Positions 47,498 to 58,272 are shown, counted from the first letter of the stretch. The stretch is 64,000 nt of DNA from Candidatus Pantoea haifensis (GCA_018842655.1 JAGTWN010000004.1:1860001-1924000); one strand, 5' to 3'. Translations and numbers: made by a program. The notes: generated from the sequence alone by a model not told the origin.

Positions 47498-49102
47498 ACA
47501 TGCGTTTCCGCTGCGCGACGCCGCAGACATTATGCAGGCACTCCGTCAGCAGCAGGAAGTGGCCCTGGTGGACGTGCGCGATGAGGCGCTTTATGCACAG
47601 GGCCACCCTTTGTTTGCCGTTAATCTGCCGCTATCCAGACTGGAACTGGAGTGGCTTGATCGTATTCCTCGCCGTGATACAGCCATTACGCTGTATGACA
47701 ACGGTGAAGGCCTGGCGCAGGCCGCCGCAGAGCGTGTGGCAGCCTGGGGATACCCTAATATTTCGCTGCTAAAAGACGATTTATCGGGTTGGCAAGCGGC
47801 AGGCGGGGAGCTGTTTATCGACGTCAATTCACCCAGCAAAGCGTTTGGGGAATTAGTCGAACATCATAACCGCACACCGTCGCTGGCAGCCGAACAGCTG
47901 AATGCATTGTTTGTTGATAAAGCGGATGTCGTGGTGCTGGATGTGCGCCGCTATGACGAATATCACACCATGAATATTCCCAACAGCATCAGCGTGCCAG
48001 GCGGCGAACTGGCGCTACGGATACGCGATTTGGCACCTTCGCCAGCAACCACCGTTATCGTGAACTGCGCCGGGCGCACACGCAGCATCATCGGAACACA
48101 GTCACTGGTCAATGTCGGCACTCGTAATCCGGTGTTTGCCCTGCGCAACGGCACTATCGGCTGGACGCTGGCAGGTTTGCCGCTTGAGCATCAGCAGACC
48201 CGGCGCTACGGTGCAGTCAGCGAAACCGCACAGCGGCACGCAGCCGCGCAGGCGCGTCGCGTGGCCGATCGGGCGGGCGTTTTGCGCCTTGATAAAACCG
48301 CATGGGCACAGTGGCAGCAGCAGTCCCGCACCAGTTACCTGTTTGACGTGCGTGATAATGAGGAGTTTGCCGCCGGGCATCTGCCCGGCAGCCGTCCGGT
48401 ACCCGGAGGGCAACTGATACAAGAAACTGACCACTATGCCAGTGTGCGCGGTGCACGCATTGTCTTAACTGATAATGATGGTGTGCGTGCCAATATTACG
48501 GCCTCCTGGCTGGCGCAATCAGGCTGGGAAGTTGCGGTACTGGAAGGCTTAACCGCAGCTGATTTCAGCCAACAGGGTGGATGGCAGCCTCATCTGCCTG
48601 CGGCACCTGCAGCAGAAGGGGTTACGCCTGCACAATTAGCGGACTGGCTGAGTCAGGGTCATAGCCAGGTGCTGGATTTCACCACGCGAGCGAATTACCT
48701 GAAAAGCCATATTCCCGGCGCAGCCTGGTTGTTGCGCTCAACGCTGCAGCAGCAAGGCATTAACGCTCTTCCCGATGCGGAACGCTATGTTTTAACCTGC
48801 GGCAGCAGTTTACTGGCCCGCTATGCGTTACAGCAGGTTGCAGCACTGACTGACAAGCCCGTCTTTCTACTGGAAGGGGAAACGCCGCCTGGCGCAGTGC
48901 TGGTCTACCCACCGAAGCGGGAGAACAACACCTGCTTTCACCCGCTATCGATCGCTATCGTCGCCCTTATGAAGGCACCGATATTGAGCCTGCCGTCATG
49001 CAAGCCTACCTTGAGTGGGAATATGGTTTGGTGGCGCAGCTGGATCGTGACGGCACCCACGGTTTTCGTGTGCTGAATCTGCAACAGGAAACTGAGGTGT
49101 GA
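47490..49102 (+). CDS. Four-domain rhodanese (sulfurtransferase), frameshifted
   Basis: 537 residues when one G is added to the G4 run at 48876-48879 (LEGG then NAAWRSAGLPTEAGEQHL). Four rhodanese folds in tandem: domain 1 (about 1-110) with Asp70 in place of the catalytic Cys, domain 2 (130-235) with CAGRTR (Cys193), domain 3 (265-355) again with Asp (D328) instead of Cys, and domain 4 (375-480) with TCGSSLLAR (Cys437). So inactive and active folds alternate. It would move sulfane sulfur released from thiol oxidation. The ATG overlaps the dioxygenase stop. It is followed by a terminator and is the last gene of the operon. Confidence 0.85.
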
Positions 49103-49106
49103 TAAG

Positions 49107-49130
49107 AGGGGCGAAAGCCCCTTGTTTTAT
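49107..49130 (+). terminator. Terminator after the rhodanese operon
   Basis: AGGGGC-GAAA-GCCCCT followed by TGTTTTAT. A GNRA tetraloop stem 5 nt after the stop. It overlaps the end of the convergent small gene at 49127. Confidence 0.8.
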
Positions 49131-49333
49131 GATTCTGGCGTGACAGAAATAAGTGTGTAAGTGGCAACGCCATCCACTCCGATACCGGGACGCTGACGTT
49201 TTGCCATATCCTCTAATACCGCCTGATGCACTTCACTTTGTGATGGCTCACCCTCGCTTTCCAGCATCACCTCTTCTGAACGGTTTTCATTGCCATCTTT
49301 AGGTTCATAAGTGATTTTATATTTTTCGCTCAT
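49127..49333 (-). CDS. Small conserved-looking protein of unknown function
   Basis: 68 residues (MSEKYKITYEPKDGNENRSE ... GVATYTLISVTPES), acidic with no TM segment or signal. The Shine-Dalgarno AAGGAGGATG is strong, so it is very likely expressed. I do not recognise the family. It is convergent with the rhodanese operon and separated by about 190 bp from the Ala tRNAs. Confidence 0.65.
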   Translation of the reverse strand: MSEKYKITYEPKDGNENRSEEVMLESEGEPSQSEVHQAVLEDMAKRQRPGIGVDGVATYTLISVTPES

Positions 49334-49521
49334 CTGACATCCTCCTTTGTTCGGGAGATATCATTTTAGTCGATAGAGAGCAGTAAGCCCGGCGGCAACA
49401 GGCGCAGAAAGGCAGCATTCAGAGCGTTATCAAAGCAGAAAAGCAGATGACAGAGTGCGAAAAAGCGATTTTTAGCTTTTCAGCGCAGATAAAAAGAGAT
49501 GTTTAATGCAGACAGAATGAT

Positions 49522-49598
49522 TGGTGGAGATAAGCGGGATCGAACCGCTGACCTCTTGCATGCCATGCAAGCGGCTCTCCCAGCTGAGCTATACCCCC
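49522..49598 (-). tRNA. tRNA-Ala (GGC), with an extra base
   Basis: GGGGGTATAGCTCAGCTGGG...CTTGC ATGGCAT GCAAG...TTCGATC...CCACCA: anticodon GGC in the ATGGCAT loop and encoded CCA. It is 77 nt because two nucleotides (CG, 49572-49573) instead of one separate the D stem and anticodon stem. The acceptor has two G-U pairs. It is probably a true gene with an indel error or an unusual variant. Confidence 0.85.
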
Positions 49599-49643
49599 AC
49601 ATCTAGAATCGTTTTTTCAGTGCCAAACTTTTGGGAAGAAGTT

Positions 49644-49719
49644 TGGTGGAGCTAAGCGGGATCGAACCGCTGACCTCCTGCATGCCATGCAGGCGCTCTC
49701 CCAGCTGAGCTATAGCCCC
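49644..49719 (-). tRNA. tRNA-Ala (GGC)
   Basis: 76 nt with normal cloverleaf geometry (GGGGCTATAGCTCAGCTGGG ... CCTGC ATGGCAT GCAGG ... CCACCA). Anticodon GGC. It is co-transcribed upstream of the other tRNA-Ala from the promoter at 49756-49784; together they correspond to E. coli alaXW next to gltX. Confidence 0.95.
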
Positions 49720-49755
49720 GAACCGAAAAAACCGTCGTGTTAAGCGACGGACGGC

Positions 49756-49784
49756 ATCATATGCAACCCCTTTAAGAGTGTCAA
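49756..49784 (-). promoter_or_regulatory. tRNA-Ala operon promoter
   Basis: On the minus strand TTGACA (49779-49784), a 17-nt spacer and TATGAT (49756-49761), with GC-rich bases just after, typical of stringently controlled tRNA promoters. It is about 37 nt upstream of the first tRNA. A CCGTCG/CGACGG hairpin at 49731-49750 separates it from the tRNA. Confidence 0.8.
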
Positions 49785-50089
49785 CGGCAAAATGATTTTC
49801 TGCGTCTGATCGCTGAAAAAGGCGGCAACTGTAACGCAGCCAGGGTTAACGCATGCGGTAACATCTTCAGCTTAATCAATTTTCTGCTTTCTTAAAGCAA
49901 AATAAACAGAGAATCTTCCGGCAACATCACGTTAAATAGACGTTAAATATGTTATAGGAATTTTCTTGTTTTCCCTGAATTGCCATGTAAAACTTAGCGC
50001 GCTAATCAAGTGGCTGCTGGGTTTTTGTCCTCTGCTCCACGCTTCACCAGGCGCTTTACGCTTCATTATTAAAAAACTATTGAGATACT
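49785..50089. other. Intergenic stretch between tRNA promoter and the FNT channel gene
   Basis: About 305 bp without a gene. AT-rich around 49870-49990. I see no clear operator or terminator in it. Confidence 0.5.
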
Positions 50090-50878
50090 ATGTCGCTGCA
50101 TACACCTAAAGAGATCGCCCAACTGGCGATTCAGGCTGGCGTGGTTAAAAGCCGTGCATCCGTCAGCACCTTATTAATACTTGGATTTATGGCTGGTGCT
50201 TTTATCGCCACTGGCTTCCTGCTTGATCTTCACGTCATTAACTCTTTACCTGCTGGCTGGGGCTCCTTCGGCGGCCTGTTGGGTGCCGCGGTTTTCCCGG
50301 TGGGATTAATTCTGACAGTGCTGGCTGGCGGTGAGTTACTCACCGGAAACATGATGGTGCTGCCAATGGCATGGTTTGCACGTCGTATTAGCTTAGCGGA
50401 TGTGCTGCGTAACTGGCTTTGGGTGACTTTTGCTAACTTTCTTGGCAGCGTCGCAGTAGCCTGGTTCTTTGGTCATATGCTTGGCATGACCGAAGGTGAC
50501 TACCTGAAAAAAACGGTGGCAATAGCCTCAGCTAAAGTGAATGCCGATTTCCTGCATGCCTTTATTTCAGGTATCGGGTGTAACTGGCTGGTGTGTCTTG
50601 CGGTCTGGCTGGCTTTTGCCAGTAAAGATGTGGTGGGCAAAATCTTTGGCATGTGGTTCCCGGTTATGGCCTTTGTCGCTATCGGTTTCCAGCACGTCGT
50701 CGCGAATATGTTTATCATTCCGGCTGCTATCTTTGCCGGTCAGATGAGCTGGACCGAATATCTGCCGAACTTTGTTGCAGTTTTCCTGGGCAATGGTGTG
50801 GGTGGTGCAATTTTCGTTGGCCTTACCTACTTCCTCGCTTTCCGTCCTGCTGCCGATCAGGTCAGTTCCGTTCAGTAA
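50090..50878 (+). CDS. Formate/nitrite transporter (FNT) family channel
   Basis: 262 residues, six TM helices. FNT signatures: KSRASVSTLLILGFMAGAFI, AGGELLTGNMMVLPMAWFAR (the omega-loop GG-E-LLTGN) and LGCNWLVCLAVW-like GIGCNWLVCLAVWLAFASKD (the CNWLVC motif), GFQHVVANMFIIPAAI with the central His. Pentameric channel for formate, nitrite or related anions. It lacks flanking focA-pflB or nir genes, so the substrate is not fixed; the sequence is closer to the NirC/YwcJ-like group than to FocA by my reading. Start ATG at 50090 with weak GAG upstream. Confidence 0.88.
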   Translation: MSLHTPKEIAQLAIQAGVVKSRASVSTLLILGFMAGAFIATGFLLDLHVINSLPAGWGSFGGLLGAAVFPVGLILTVLAGGELLTGNMMVLPMAWFARRISLADVLRNWLWVTFANFLGSVAVAWFFGHMLGMTEGDYLKKTVAIASAKVNADFLHAFISGIGCNWLVCLAVWLAFASKDVVGKIFGMWFPVMAFVAIGFQHVVANMFIIPAAIFAGQMSWTEYLPNFVAVFLGNGVGGAIFVGLTYFLAFRPAADQVSSVQ

Positions 50879-50886
50879 CGTTTTCT

Positions 50887-50911
50887 GCCTTTTGTCGCAA
50901 AGACAAAAGGC
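50887..50911 (+). terminator. Hairpin after the FNT gene
   Basis: GCCTTTTGTC-GCAAA-GACAAAAGGC, a perfect 10-bp stem 9 nt after the stop, followed by AATTTCC. The U tract is short. Confidence 0.65.
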
Positions 50912-50989
50912 AATTTCCTCTTCAGTTACTTTCCCGCGTTACAATTTCCTGTAATATGTACAACTAATGTATTTAACAGGGAAAGCATC

Positions 50990-51343
50990 GTGAAAAAGGA
51001 ATGGCTTACACCCGAAGAGCTGGCGCTGGAAACGGGCTATAGTCGCCAGACGGTCAATAAATGGATTAAACGCGAGAACTGGACAACCACGCCAAAGCCC
51101 GGTGTACAAGGCGGTAAGGCAAGATTAATCCATATCGATGAGCGCGTTAAAACGTTTATTCAGTCAACACGAAATCTCAATGAACCCGCAGCAACTTATG
51201 GTGCTCAACCGAATTCATTACCTGCGTTATTAATAAGTTCAGTTCAGCAAATGACGGCAGTTGAACAAGATTTGTTCGCTGCATTGCTCTTGCGGGAAGG
51301 AATTAAAGGCGTATTACAGCGTTTGGGAATTAGCGAAGAGTAA
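50990..51343 (+). CDS. yfeC: YfeC-like DNA-binding protein
   Basis: 117 residues. HTH near the N terminus (WLTPEELALETGYSRQTVNK, WIKRENWTTTPKPGVQGGKA), the Mu-repressor-like winged helix of YfeC/YfeD. The gene lies next to gltX as in E. coli, where it is immediately upstream. The GTG start has AGGGAAAG upstream. The role is unknown beyond DNA binding. Convergent with gltX through a strong hairpin. Confidence 0.88.
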   Translation: MKKEWLTPEELALETGYSRQTVNKWIKRENWTTTPKPGVQGGKARLIHIDERVKTFIQSTRNLNEPAATYGAQPNSLPALLISSVQQMTAVEQDLFAALLLREGIKGVLQRLGISEE

Positions 51344-51345
51344 AA

Positions 51346-51370
51346 AGCCGGAAGCATGATGCTTCCGGCT
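51346..51370. terminator. Bidirectional terminator between yfeC and gltX
   Basis: A perfect 12-bp stem AGCCGGAAGCAT / ATGCTTCCGGCT with a one-base loop. On the minus strand it is followed by TTTTT (gltX); on plus by CTGTGTTT (yfeC). Confidence 0.88.
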
Positions 51371-51376
51371 CTGTGT

Positions 51377-52792
51377 TTAAGCTTGTGCTTCGCGCTCGCT
51401 AATAAAGGCCAGTGCTTTTTCGATACGCGCAACGCTACGGCTGCGACCAATCGCTTCCACCGTAACATCAAGACCAGGTGACTGACCCGCGCCCGTCACG
51501 GCTACACGCAGTGGCATGCCGACTTTGCCCATTCCCACTTCCAGTTCATCAGCGGTAGCCTGAATAGCCTGATGGACATTCTCCGCCGTCCAGTCAGTAA
51601 TAGCTGCCAGTTTGTCGCGCACCACTTCCAGCGGTTGACGCGCCACGGGACGCAGGTGCTTTTTCGCCGCGTCTGCATCAAATTCAGTGAAATCTTCATA
51701 GAAATAGCGGCATGAAGCGGCAATCTCTTTCAGCGTTTTACAACGCTCGCCCAGCAAGGTCACCAGCTTCGCCAACTCTGGCCCGGTACGGGTATCAATC
51801 TTCTGCTCTTCGATATGCCACTGAAGATGCGTTGCCACGTATTCAGGCGGCAGCGCATTAATATAGTGGTGATTCAGCCACTGTAGCTTTTCAGTATTGA
51901 AGGCACTGGCTGATTTGCTCACGGCATCCAGCGTAAACAGTTCCGTCATTTCCGGGACAGTGAAAATTTCCTGGTCGCCGTGTGACCAGCCCAGGCGCAC
52001 CAGATAATTAAGCAGCGCCTCTGGCAGATAGCCATCATCACGATACTGCATGACGCCAACGGCACCGTGGCGTTTCGACAGTTTTTTACCGTCGTCGCCA
52101 AGGATCATTGAAACGTGCGCATAAACCGGTACTTCAGCGCCAATCGCTTTAAGGATGTTGATCTGTCGCGGCGTATTATTGATATGATCTTCGCCACGGA
52201 TGACGTGCGTAATTCCCATATCCCAGTCATCAACCACAACGCAGAAGTTATAAGTCGGTGATCCATCGGTACGGCGGATGATCAGATCATCTAACTCCTG
52301 GTTGCTAAATTCGATCGGCCCACGGATCTGATCGTCAAAGATCACCGACCCTTCCTGCGGATTGCGGAAACGTACCACGCAAGGCTCATCAGCAGCATGA
52401 TGTTCATGGCTGTCGCGGCAGCGGCCGTCATAGCGCGGCTTCTCACCGTTAGCCATTTGCGTTTCGCGCAGTGCTTCCAGACGCTCTTTAGAGCAATAAC
52501 ATTTATAAGCGGTGCCCGCCTCCAGCATTTCATCAATCACCGCGTTATAGCGATCAAAGCGTTTGGTCTGGTAATAAGGGCCTTCATTCCAGTCCAGGCT
52601 CAGCCAGTTCATGCCATCCATGATGGCTTCAATAGCTTCCGGCGTGGATCGCTCCAAATCAGTATCTTCAATACGCAGGACAAATTCACCCTGGTTGTGA
52701 CGAGCAAAAAGCCAGGAATAGAGTGCGGTACGAGCGCCGCCCACATGTAAATAGCCAGTCGGGCTTGGCGCGAAGCGAGTTTTGATTTTCAT
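51377..52792 (-). CDS. gltX: Glutamyl-tRNA synthetase GltX
   Basis: 471-residue class I aminoacyl-tRNA synthetase that charges tRNA-Glu. HIGH-like motif [25 protein letters not shown]-like GKKLSKRHG, Rossmann and anticodon-binding domains in normal order, and zinc-binding region [15 protein letters not shown]. It starts [11 protein letters not shown]. Intact, same length as E. coli GltX. It is divergent from the Val/Lys tRNA operon, as in E. coli. Confidence 0.96.
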   Translation of the reverse strand: MKIKTRFAPSPTGYLHVGGARTALYSWLFARHNQGEFVLRIEDTDLERSTPEAIEAIMDGMNWLSLDWNEGPYYQTKRFDRYNAVIDEMLEAGTAYKCYCSKERLEALRETQMANGEKPRYDGRCRDSHEHHAADEPCVVRFRNPQEGSVIFDDQIRGPIEFSNQELDDLIIRRTDGSPTYNFCVVVDDWDMGITHVIRGEDHINNTPRQINILKAIGAEVPVYAHVSMILGDDGKKLSKRHGAVGVMQYRDDGYLPEALLNYLVRLGWSHGDQEIFTVPEMTELFTLDAVSKSASAFNTEKLQWLNHHYINALPPEYVATHLQWHIEEQKIDTRTGPELAKLVTLLGERCKTLKEIAASCRYFYEDFTEFDADAAKKHLRPVARQPLEVVRDKLAAITDWTAENVHQAIQATADELEVGMGKVGMPLRVAVTGAGQSPGLDVTVEAIGRSRSVARIEKALAFISEREAQA

Positions 52793-53019
52793 TGAGCATT
52801 GCCTTAAATGCGCGGGTTCTCTGTCTGAATGACAAAAAACGGGTTAGACGCGAAAAAACAGTGGGCACATTCTAGCACCTGGCGATGAATCCTCAATGCG
52901 TGCAAGCCAACTGGACCGCTGTAATCGCCAGGTTTCTGCTAATAAAACCAGCACATTGGCTAAAAGGGCCGCAGGGTGTTTAATTTTAAACCGAACGCAC
53001 ATTTTAGTTTTAAAAAGCG

Positions 53020-53047
53020 TTGACTCAAAATCAACTATCCCTATAAT
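53020..53047 (+). promoter_or_regulatory. Promoter of the Val/Lys tRNA operon
   Basis: TTGACT (53020-53025), 16-nt spacer, TATAAT (53042-53047), then GCGACTCC, a GC-rich discriminator typical of stringently controlled stable-RNA promoters. It is 18 nt upstream of the first tRNA. Confidence 0.88.
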
Positions 53048-53064
53048 GCGACTCCACACAGCGG

Positions 53065-53139
53065 GGGTGATTAGCTCAGTTGGTAGAGCATCTCCCTTAC
53101 AAGGAGGGGTCGGCGGTTCGAGCCCGTCATCACCCACCA
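53065..53139 (+). tRNA. tRNA-Val (TAC), copy 1
   Basis: GGGTGATTAGCTCAGTTGGT...TCTCC CTTACAA GGAGG...CCACCA, anticodon TAC. 75 nt, because the variable loop is GGTC (4 nt) where E. coli valUXY has five. The same shortfall appears in all three copies. Confidence 0.93.
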
Positions 53140-53177
53140 CTCTTAAGGTGGCCCGCAGTGAACAAGAGATAAGATAT

Positions 53178-53252
53178 GGGTGATTAGCTCAGTTGGTAGA
53201 GCATCTCCCTTACAAGGAGGGGTCGGCGGTTCGAGCCCGTCATCACCCACCA
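53178..53252 (+). tRNA. tRNA-Val (TAC), copy 2
   Basis: Identical to copy 1 throughout 75 nt, CCA encoded. 38-bp spacer from copy 1. Confidence 0.93.
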
Positions 53253-53294
53253 TATCTCTGTCAGATGACACTCTTGTTAAAGCAGTACCGAAGT

Positions 53295-53369
53295 GGGTGA
53301 TTAGCTCAGTTGGTAGAGCATCTCCCTTACAAGGAGGGGTCGGCGGTTCGAGCCCGTCATCACCCACCA
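53295..53369 (+). tRNA. tRNA-Val (TAC), copy 3
   Basis: Identical to copies 1 and 2, 42-bp spacer. The array corresponds to E. coli valUXY-lysV. Confidence 0.93.
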
Positions 53370-53373
53370 CTTC

Positions 53374-53449
53374 GGGTCGTTAGCTCAGTTGGTAGAGCAG
53401 TTGACTTTTAATCAATTGGTCGCAGGTTCGAATCCTGCACGACCCACCA
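53374..53449 (+). tRNA. tRNA-Lys (TTT)
   Basis: GGGTCGTTAGCTCAGTTGGT...TTGAC TTTTAAT CAATT...CCACCA, anticodon TTT, 76 nt with normal arms. It is separated by 4 nt from the third tRNA-Val, consistent with a single processed transcript. Confidence 0.95.
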
Positions 53450-53453
53450 GTGT

Positions 53454-53480
53454 AAAAAGGCGCCCTAAAGGCGCCTTTTT
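53454..53480 (+). terminator. Terminator of the tRNA operon
   Basis: AAAAAGGCGCC-CTAAA-GGCGCCTTTTT, symmetric stem with T5 right after the Lys tRNA. Confidence 0.9.
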
Positions 53481-53553
53481 GCTATGCGAAATTTATGCAG
53501 TTTCAATTGCACTGCCCTCCTCCATCTTTTCTAAACCTTAACATTTTATAACC

Positions 53554-53580
53554 TCAAGCCCTTGCTCCTTGCGACGATAA
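53554..53580 (+). promoter_or_regulatory. Sigma-28 (FliA) promoter of the FlxA-like gene
   Basis: TCAAGCCC, exactly 11 nt, then GACGATAA; the FliA consensus is TAAAGTTT/TCAAG-N11-GCCGATAA. It lies about 30 bp upstream of the FlxA-like ATG. Strong support for flagellar class-3 expression. Confidence 0.75.
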
Positions 53581-53609
53581 CGATAAAGAACCTATGCAAG
53601 GAGAAAACC

Positions 53610-53960
53610 ATGACCACAATATCAAGTGCAACCAGCGGAAGCGTCAGTAGCAGCAGTAGTAGCAGTAGCGGCAATGACCTTTCTTCACAAATTGCCAGCC
53701 TGACCAAACAGATCCAAACAGCCACGAAAGAGCTTAAGGATCTTTCAACGAACAGCGATTTAACCGATCAGGAGAAACTGCAACAGCAGCAACAGCTTCA
53801 ACAGCAAATCCAGCTGTTACAGGCACAGCTTGCCCAGTTACAGCAGAAACAAGCGGAACAGGCTGCTGAGAAAAATAAAGATGTAAAAAAACCTGATGAA
53901 ATTAAAGCGGATGGCATCAACCGTCCGACAGAACAAAATCAAATCAACGTTTACGTCTAG
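53610..53960 (+). CDS. FlxA-like protein
   Basis: 116 residues from the ATG with AAGGAGAAAACC upstream. Ser-rich N terminus ([20 protein letters not shown]) followed by a Gln-rich coiled coil ([20 protein letters not shown]) and a charged end ([20 protein letters not shown]). This is the architecture of FlxA, a FliA-controlled protein of unknown function. The upstream sigma-28 site supports this. It has no signal peptide; it may be secreted or bind a flagellar component. Its stop overlaps the convergent yfeR-like stop. Confidence 0.8.
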   Translation: MTTISSATSGSVSSSSSSSSGNDLSSQIASLTKQIQTATKELKDLSTNSDLTDQEKLQQQQQLQQQIQLLQAQLAQLQQKQAEQAAEKNKDVKKPDEIKADGINRPTEQNQINVYV

Positions 53961-54877
53961 AACGCAGGCCTGAGCTTGCGTTGTTGCGTCAGTAGCGCCG
54001 CCTGCTGACGCACCTCCTGCCAAATCGCTTCGCCCGCCGGTGTGAGCGAGCGATTTTTACGTTTAATCAATGTCAGGCTGCGGTTAATTTCAGGATACAA
54101 ACGCCGCACAGTTAACGCGCGTCCCGCCGGTAATGGTAACGCCAGCGCGGGTAATATACTGATACCAATCCCGGCTTCCACCATTGGAAACAGCGTGGCG
54201 GGATGACCAATTTCCTGCACAACATCCACTTTTATACTCTGTTCTTGCATCGCGGCATCTATCAAAACCCGGCTGCCGGAGGCATAGTCCTGTAACACCA
54301 TCGTGCGTCCACTTAGCATTGACCACTGCGCCTGCTCCACCTGAGCCAGCGGATCGTCATCGCGACAAAGCAATAAAAAGGGTTCATCGAGAATAGCGAG
54401 GCAATCAAAATCGGCGTTGCTCAGTGGGCCGATCACAATGCCAAAATCGACTTCTGCATTGCGCACACTCTGTAGTACCCACTGCTGCACGCGGTCGTGC
54501 AAAATCACCTTAATATCTGGAAAATGTTGCTGGCTCGACGCCAGGCACTGCGGCATCAAATGGGCCGAAATGGTTTGGCTGGCTGCGATGCGTACTGTCC
54601 CGCTGCGCTGTTCGCCATAGCTACGAATATCTAACAGTGTGGTGTTGATCTCTTCCAGTAGAGGCGCCATGCGCGAAGCCAGTTGCTTGCCCGCTTCAGT
54701 GAGCTGCACTTCGCGCGTGGTTCGGTCTAATAAGCGCACACCGATTTCCGCTTCGAGTTCTTTGATGCTGTGGCTCACCGCTGACTGACTTAGACCAATT
54801 GCCTGCCCGGCCAGACTGAAACCACCGTAGTGAGCAACCGCCACAAAGGTACGTAACTGACGCAGCGTGTAATTCAT
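53957..54877 (-). CDS. yfeR: LysR-family regulator YfeR
   Basis: 306 residues from ATG 54877 ([20 protein letters not shown]). [43 protein letters not shown], typical LysR. The substrate-binding domain starts about residue 90 ([20 protein letters not shown]). It is divergent from yfeH with 95 bp between starts; E. coli YfeR regulates yfeH in the same arrangement. AT-rich dyads in the shared promoter (TTGATGCAATAAATCAA at about 54894-54910) fit a T-N11-A LysR box. Confidence 0.9.
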   Translation of the reverse strand: MNYTLRQLRTFVAVAHYGGFSLAGQAIGLSQSAVSHSIKELEAEIGVRLLDRTTREVQLTEAGKQLASRMAPLLEEINTTLLDIRSYGEQRSGTVRIAASQTISAHLMPQCLASSQQHFPDIKVILHDRVQQWVLQSVRNAEVDFGIVIGPLSNADFDCLAILDEPFLLLCRDDDPLAQVEQAQWSMLSGRTMVLQDYASGSRVLIDAAMQEQSIKVDVVQEIGHPATLFPMVEAGIGISILPALALPLPAGRALTVRRLYPEINRSLTLIKRKNRSLTPAGEAIWQEVRQQAALLTQQRKLRPAF

Positions 54878-54972
54878 CGAAAACACTCATAGATTGATGC
54901 AATAAATCAATTTTATTTCTAAACCCAGTTCACGCACAATCACTGCATTAAATTTTTAACCGGATTGTAACA

Positions 54973-55983
54973 ATGGGATTTTTGCGAATCGACCCGATGA
55001 TGATCAAACTCATCATCACGGTACTGTTAGCCTCTTTTCTGCCCGCTAAAGGCGGCTTCGTCGATTTCTTCGAGTATCTGACGACTGCCGCTATCGCCCT
55101 GCTGTTCTTTATGCACGGTGCCAAGCTGTCACGGGAAAAAATCATTGCTGGCAGCAGCCACTGGCAGCTTCACTTATGGATTATGTGCAGCACCTTTGTG
55201 TTATTCCCGGTACTGGGTTTGCTGCTGGTGTGGTGGCATCCGGTCAATGTCGGCTCTGAAATTTATACCGGTTTCCTCTATTTATGCATTTTGCCTGCAA
55301 CCGTACAGTCAGCTATTGCGTTTACCTCTATGGCAGGCGGAAATGTTGCCGCAGCGGTGTGTAGTGCCTCAGCATCCAGTTTGCTGGGCGTCTTTATCTC
55401 GCCGCTGTTAGTCAATTTGGTGATGGATGTTCACAGCAGCGCACCAACGGATGGCCTTGAGCAGGTTGGCAAAATTATGCTGCAACTGCTGGTGCCGTTT
55501 GTCATTGGTCACCTGTCGCGTCGCTGGATTGCTGGCTGGGTTGAAAAACATCGCAGCCTGATTGGTAAAACTGACCAGACTTCTATTCTGCTGGTGGTCT
55601 ATTCCGCCTTCAGTGAAGCGGTAGTGAACGGTATCTGGCATCGCGTTGGCATCGATACTCTGTTGTGGATCCTGGCAGGCTGTCTGCTGCTGCTGTTTGT
55701 GGCACTGGCGATCAATTTTCTGGCCGCGCGTCTGTTTGGTTTCAGCCGTGCCGATCAAATCGTGGTGCTGTTCTGCGGCTCGAAGAAAAGCCTGGCGAAT
55801 GGCGTGCCGATGGCGAACATTCTGTTTCCGGCCAGCGCGGTGGGAATTATTGTTCTGCCGCTGATGATCTTTCATCAGGTGCAGTTGATGGTGTGCTCAT
55901 TCATTGCTGGCCGCTATAAGAAAACCCATGATAAGCAGCTGGCACAGCCGGTAAAAAGCGTGGTGGTTGAATCACAGAAGTAA
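54973..55983 (+). CDS. yfeH: SBF-family transporter YfeH
   Basis: 336 residues with about 9-10 TM helices and the YfeH/P7-type bile-acid-sodium symporter pattern: ALLFFMHGAKLSREKIIAG, LPATVQSAIAFTSMAGGNVA, CSASASSLLGVFISPLLVN and LFCGSKKSLANGVPMANILF. The physiological substrate is unknown. Control by the divergent YfeR is expected. It ends at a bidirectional terminator before ypeB. The start ATG lies after CAACAATG, with no obvious ribosome site. Confidence 0.9.
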   Translation: MGFLRIDPMMIKLIITVLLASFLPAKGGFVDFFEYLTTAAIALLFFMHGAKLSREKIIAGSSHWQLHLWIMCSTFVLFPVLGLLLVWWHPVNVGSEIYTGFLYLCILPATVQSAIAFTSMAGGNVAAAVCSASASSLLGVFISPLLVNLVMDVHSSAPTDGLEQVGKIMLQLLVPFVIGHLSRRWIAGWVEKHRSLIGKTDQTSILLVVYSAFSEAVVNGIWHRVGIDTLLWILAGCLLLLFVALAINFLAARLFGFSRADQIVVLFCGSKKSLANGVPMANILFPASAVGIIVLPLMIFHQVQLMVCSFIAGRYKKTHDKQLAQPVKSVVVESQK

Positions 55984-55994
55984 TCTCCGGCCAT

Positions 55995-56021
55995 AAAAAA
56001 ACCCGCCAGCGCGGGTTTTTT
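55995..56021. terminator. Bidirectional terminator between yfeH and ypeB
   Basis: AAAAAAACCCGC-CAGC-GCGGGTTTTTT, A/T flanks both sides. Confidence 0.9.
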
Positions 56022-56238
56022 ATTCGCTGCGCTTCAGAGGCTTCACCAGCCCTTCTAATCCTTCAATTTTAATTGCCAGCGTAAATTGCATTAGCTCGCC
56101 TAAGCGGCCTGAAGGAAAATCTCCACTGCGAGCAAACCACAGCAGATAAGGTTCGGGCAAGTCGATCAGCATCTGACCTTTATATTTGCCGAACGGCATC
56201 GCCGTGTTGGCAATTTCAATCAGTTGCTGCTTATCCAT
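56020..56238 (-). CDS. ypeB: DUF3820 protein YpeB
   Basis: 72 residues (MDKQQLIEIANTAMPFGKYK, GQMLIDLPEPYLLWFARSGD, FPSGRLGELMQFTLAIKIEG). The PFGKYKG.....P..YL.WF motif defines the DUF3820/YpeB family, related to the putative quorum-sensing-regulated and exonuclease-associated proteins. It sits immediately after ligA (stop at 56240) and is translated from the AGTAAA-ATG there. Function unknown. Same neighbour as in E. coli. Confidence 0.88.
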   Translation of the reverse strand: MDKQQLIEIANTAMPFGKYKGQMLIDLPEPYLLWFARSGDFPSGRLGELMQFTLAIKIEGLEGLVKPLKRSE

Positions 56239-56239
56239 T

Positions 56240-58266
<2,027 letters not shown>

Positions 58267-58272
58267 TCAGAT

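Noticed and set aside
53065-53369. Three near-identical 75-bp repeats with 38-42 bp spacers resembling a CRISPR array
   Set aside because: They are tRNA-Val genes with a cloverleaf, encoded CCA and an adjacent tRNA-Lys; the repeats are too long and there are no cas genes.
52844-53370. Antisense open frames with GDDGLEPPTPPCKGDA repeats
   Set aside because: They are translations of the opposite strand of tRNA-Val genes.
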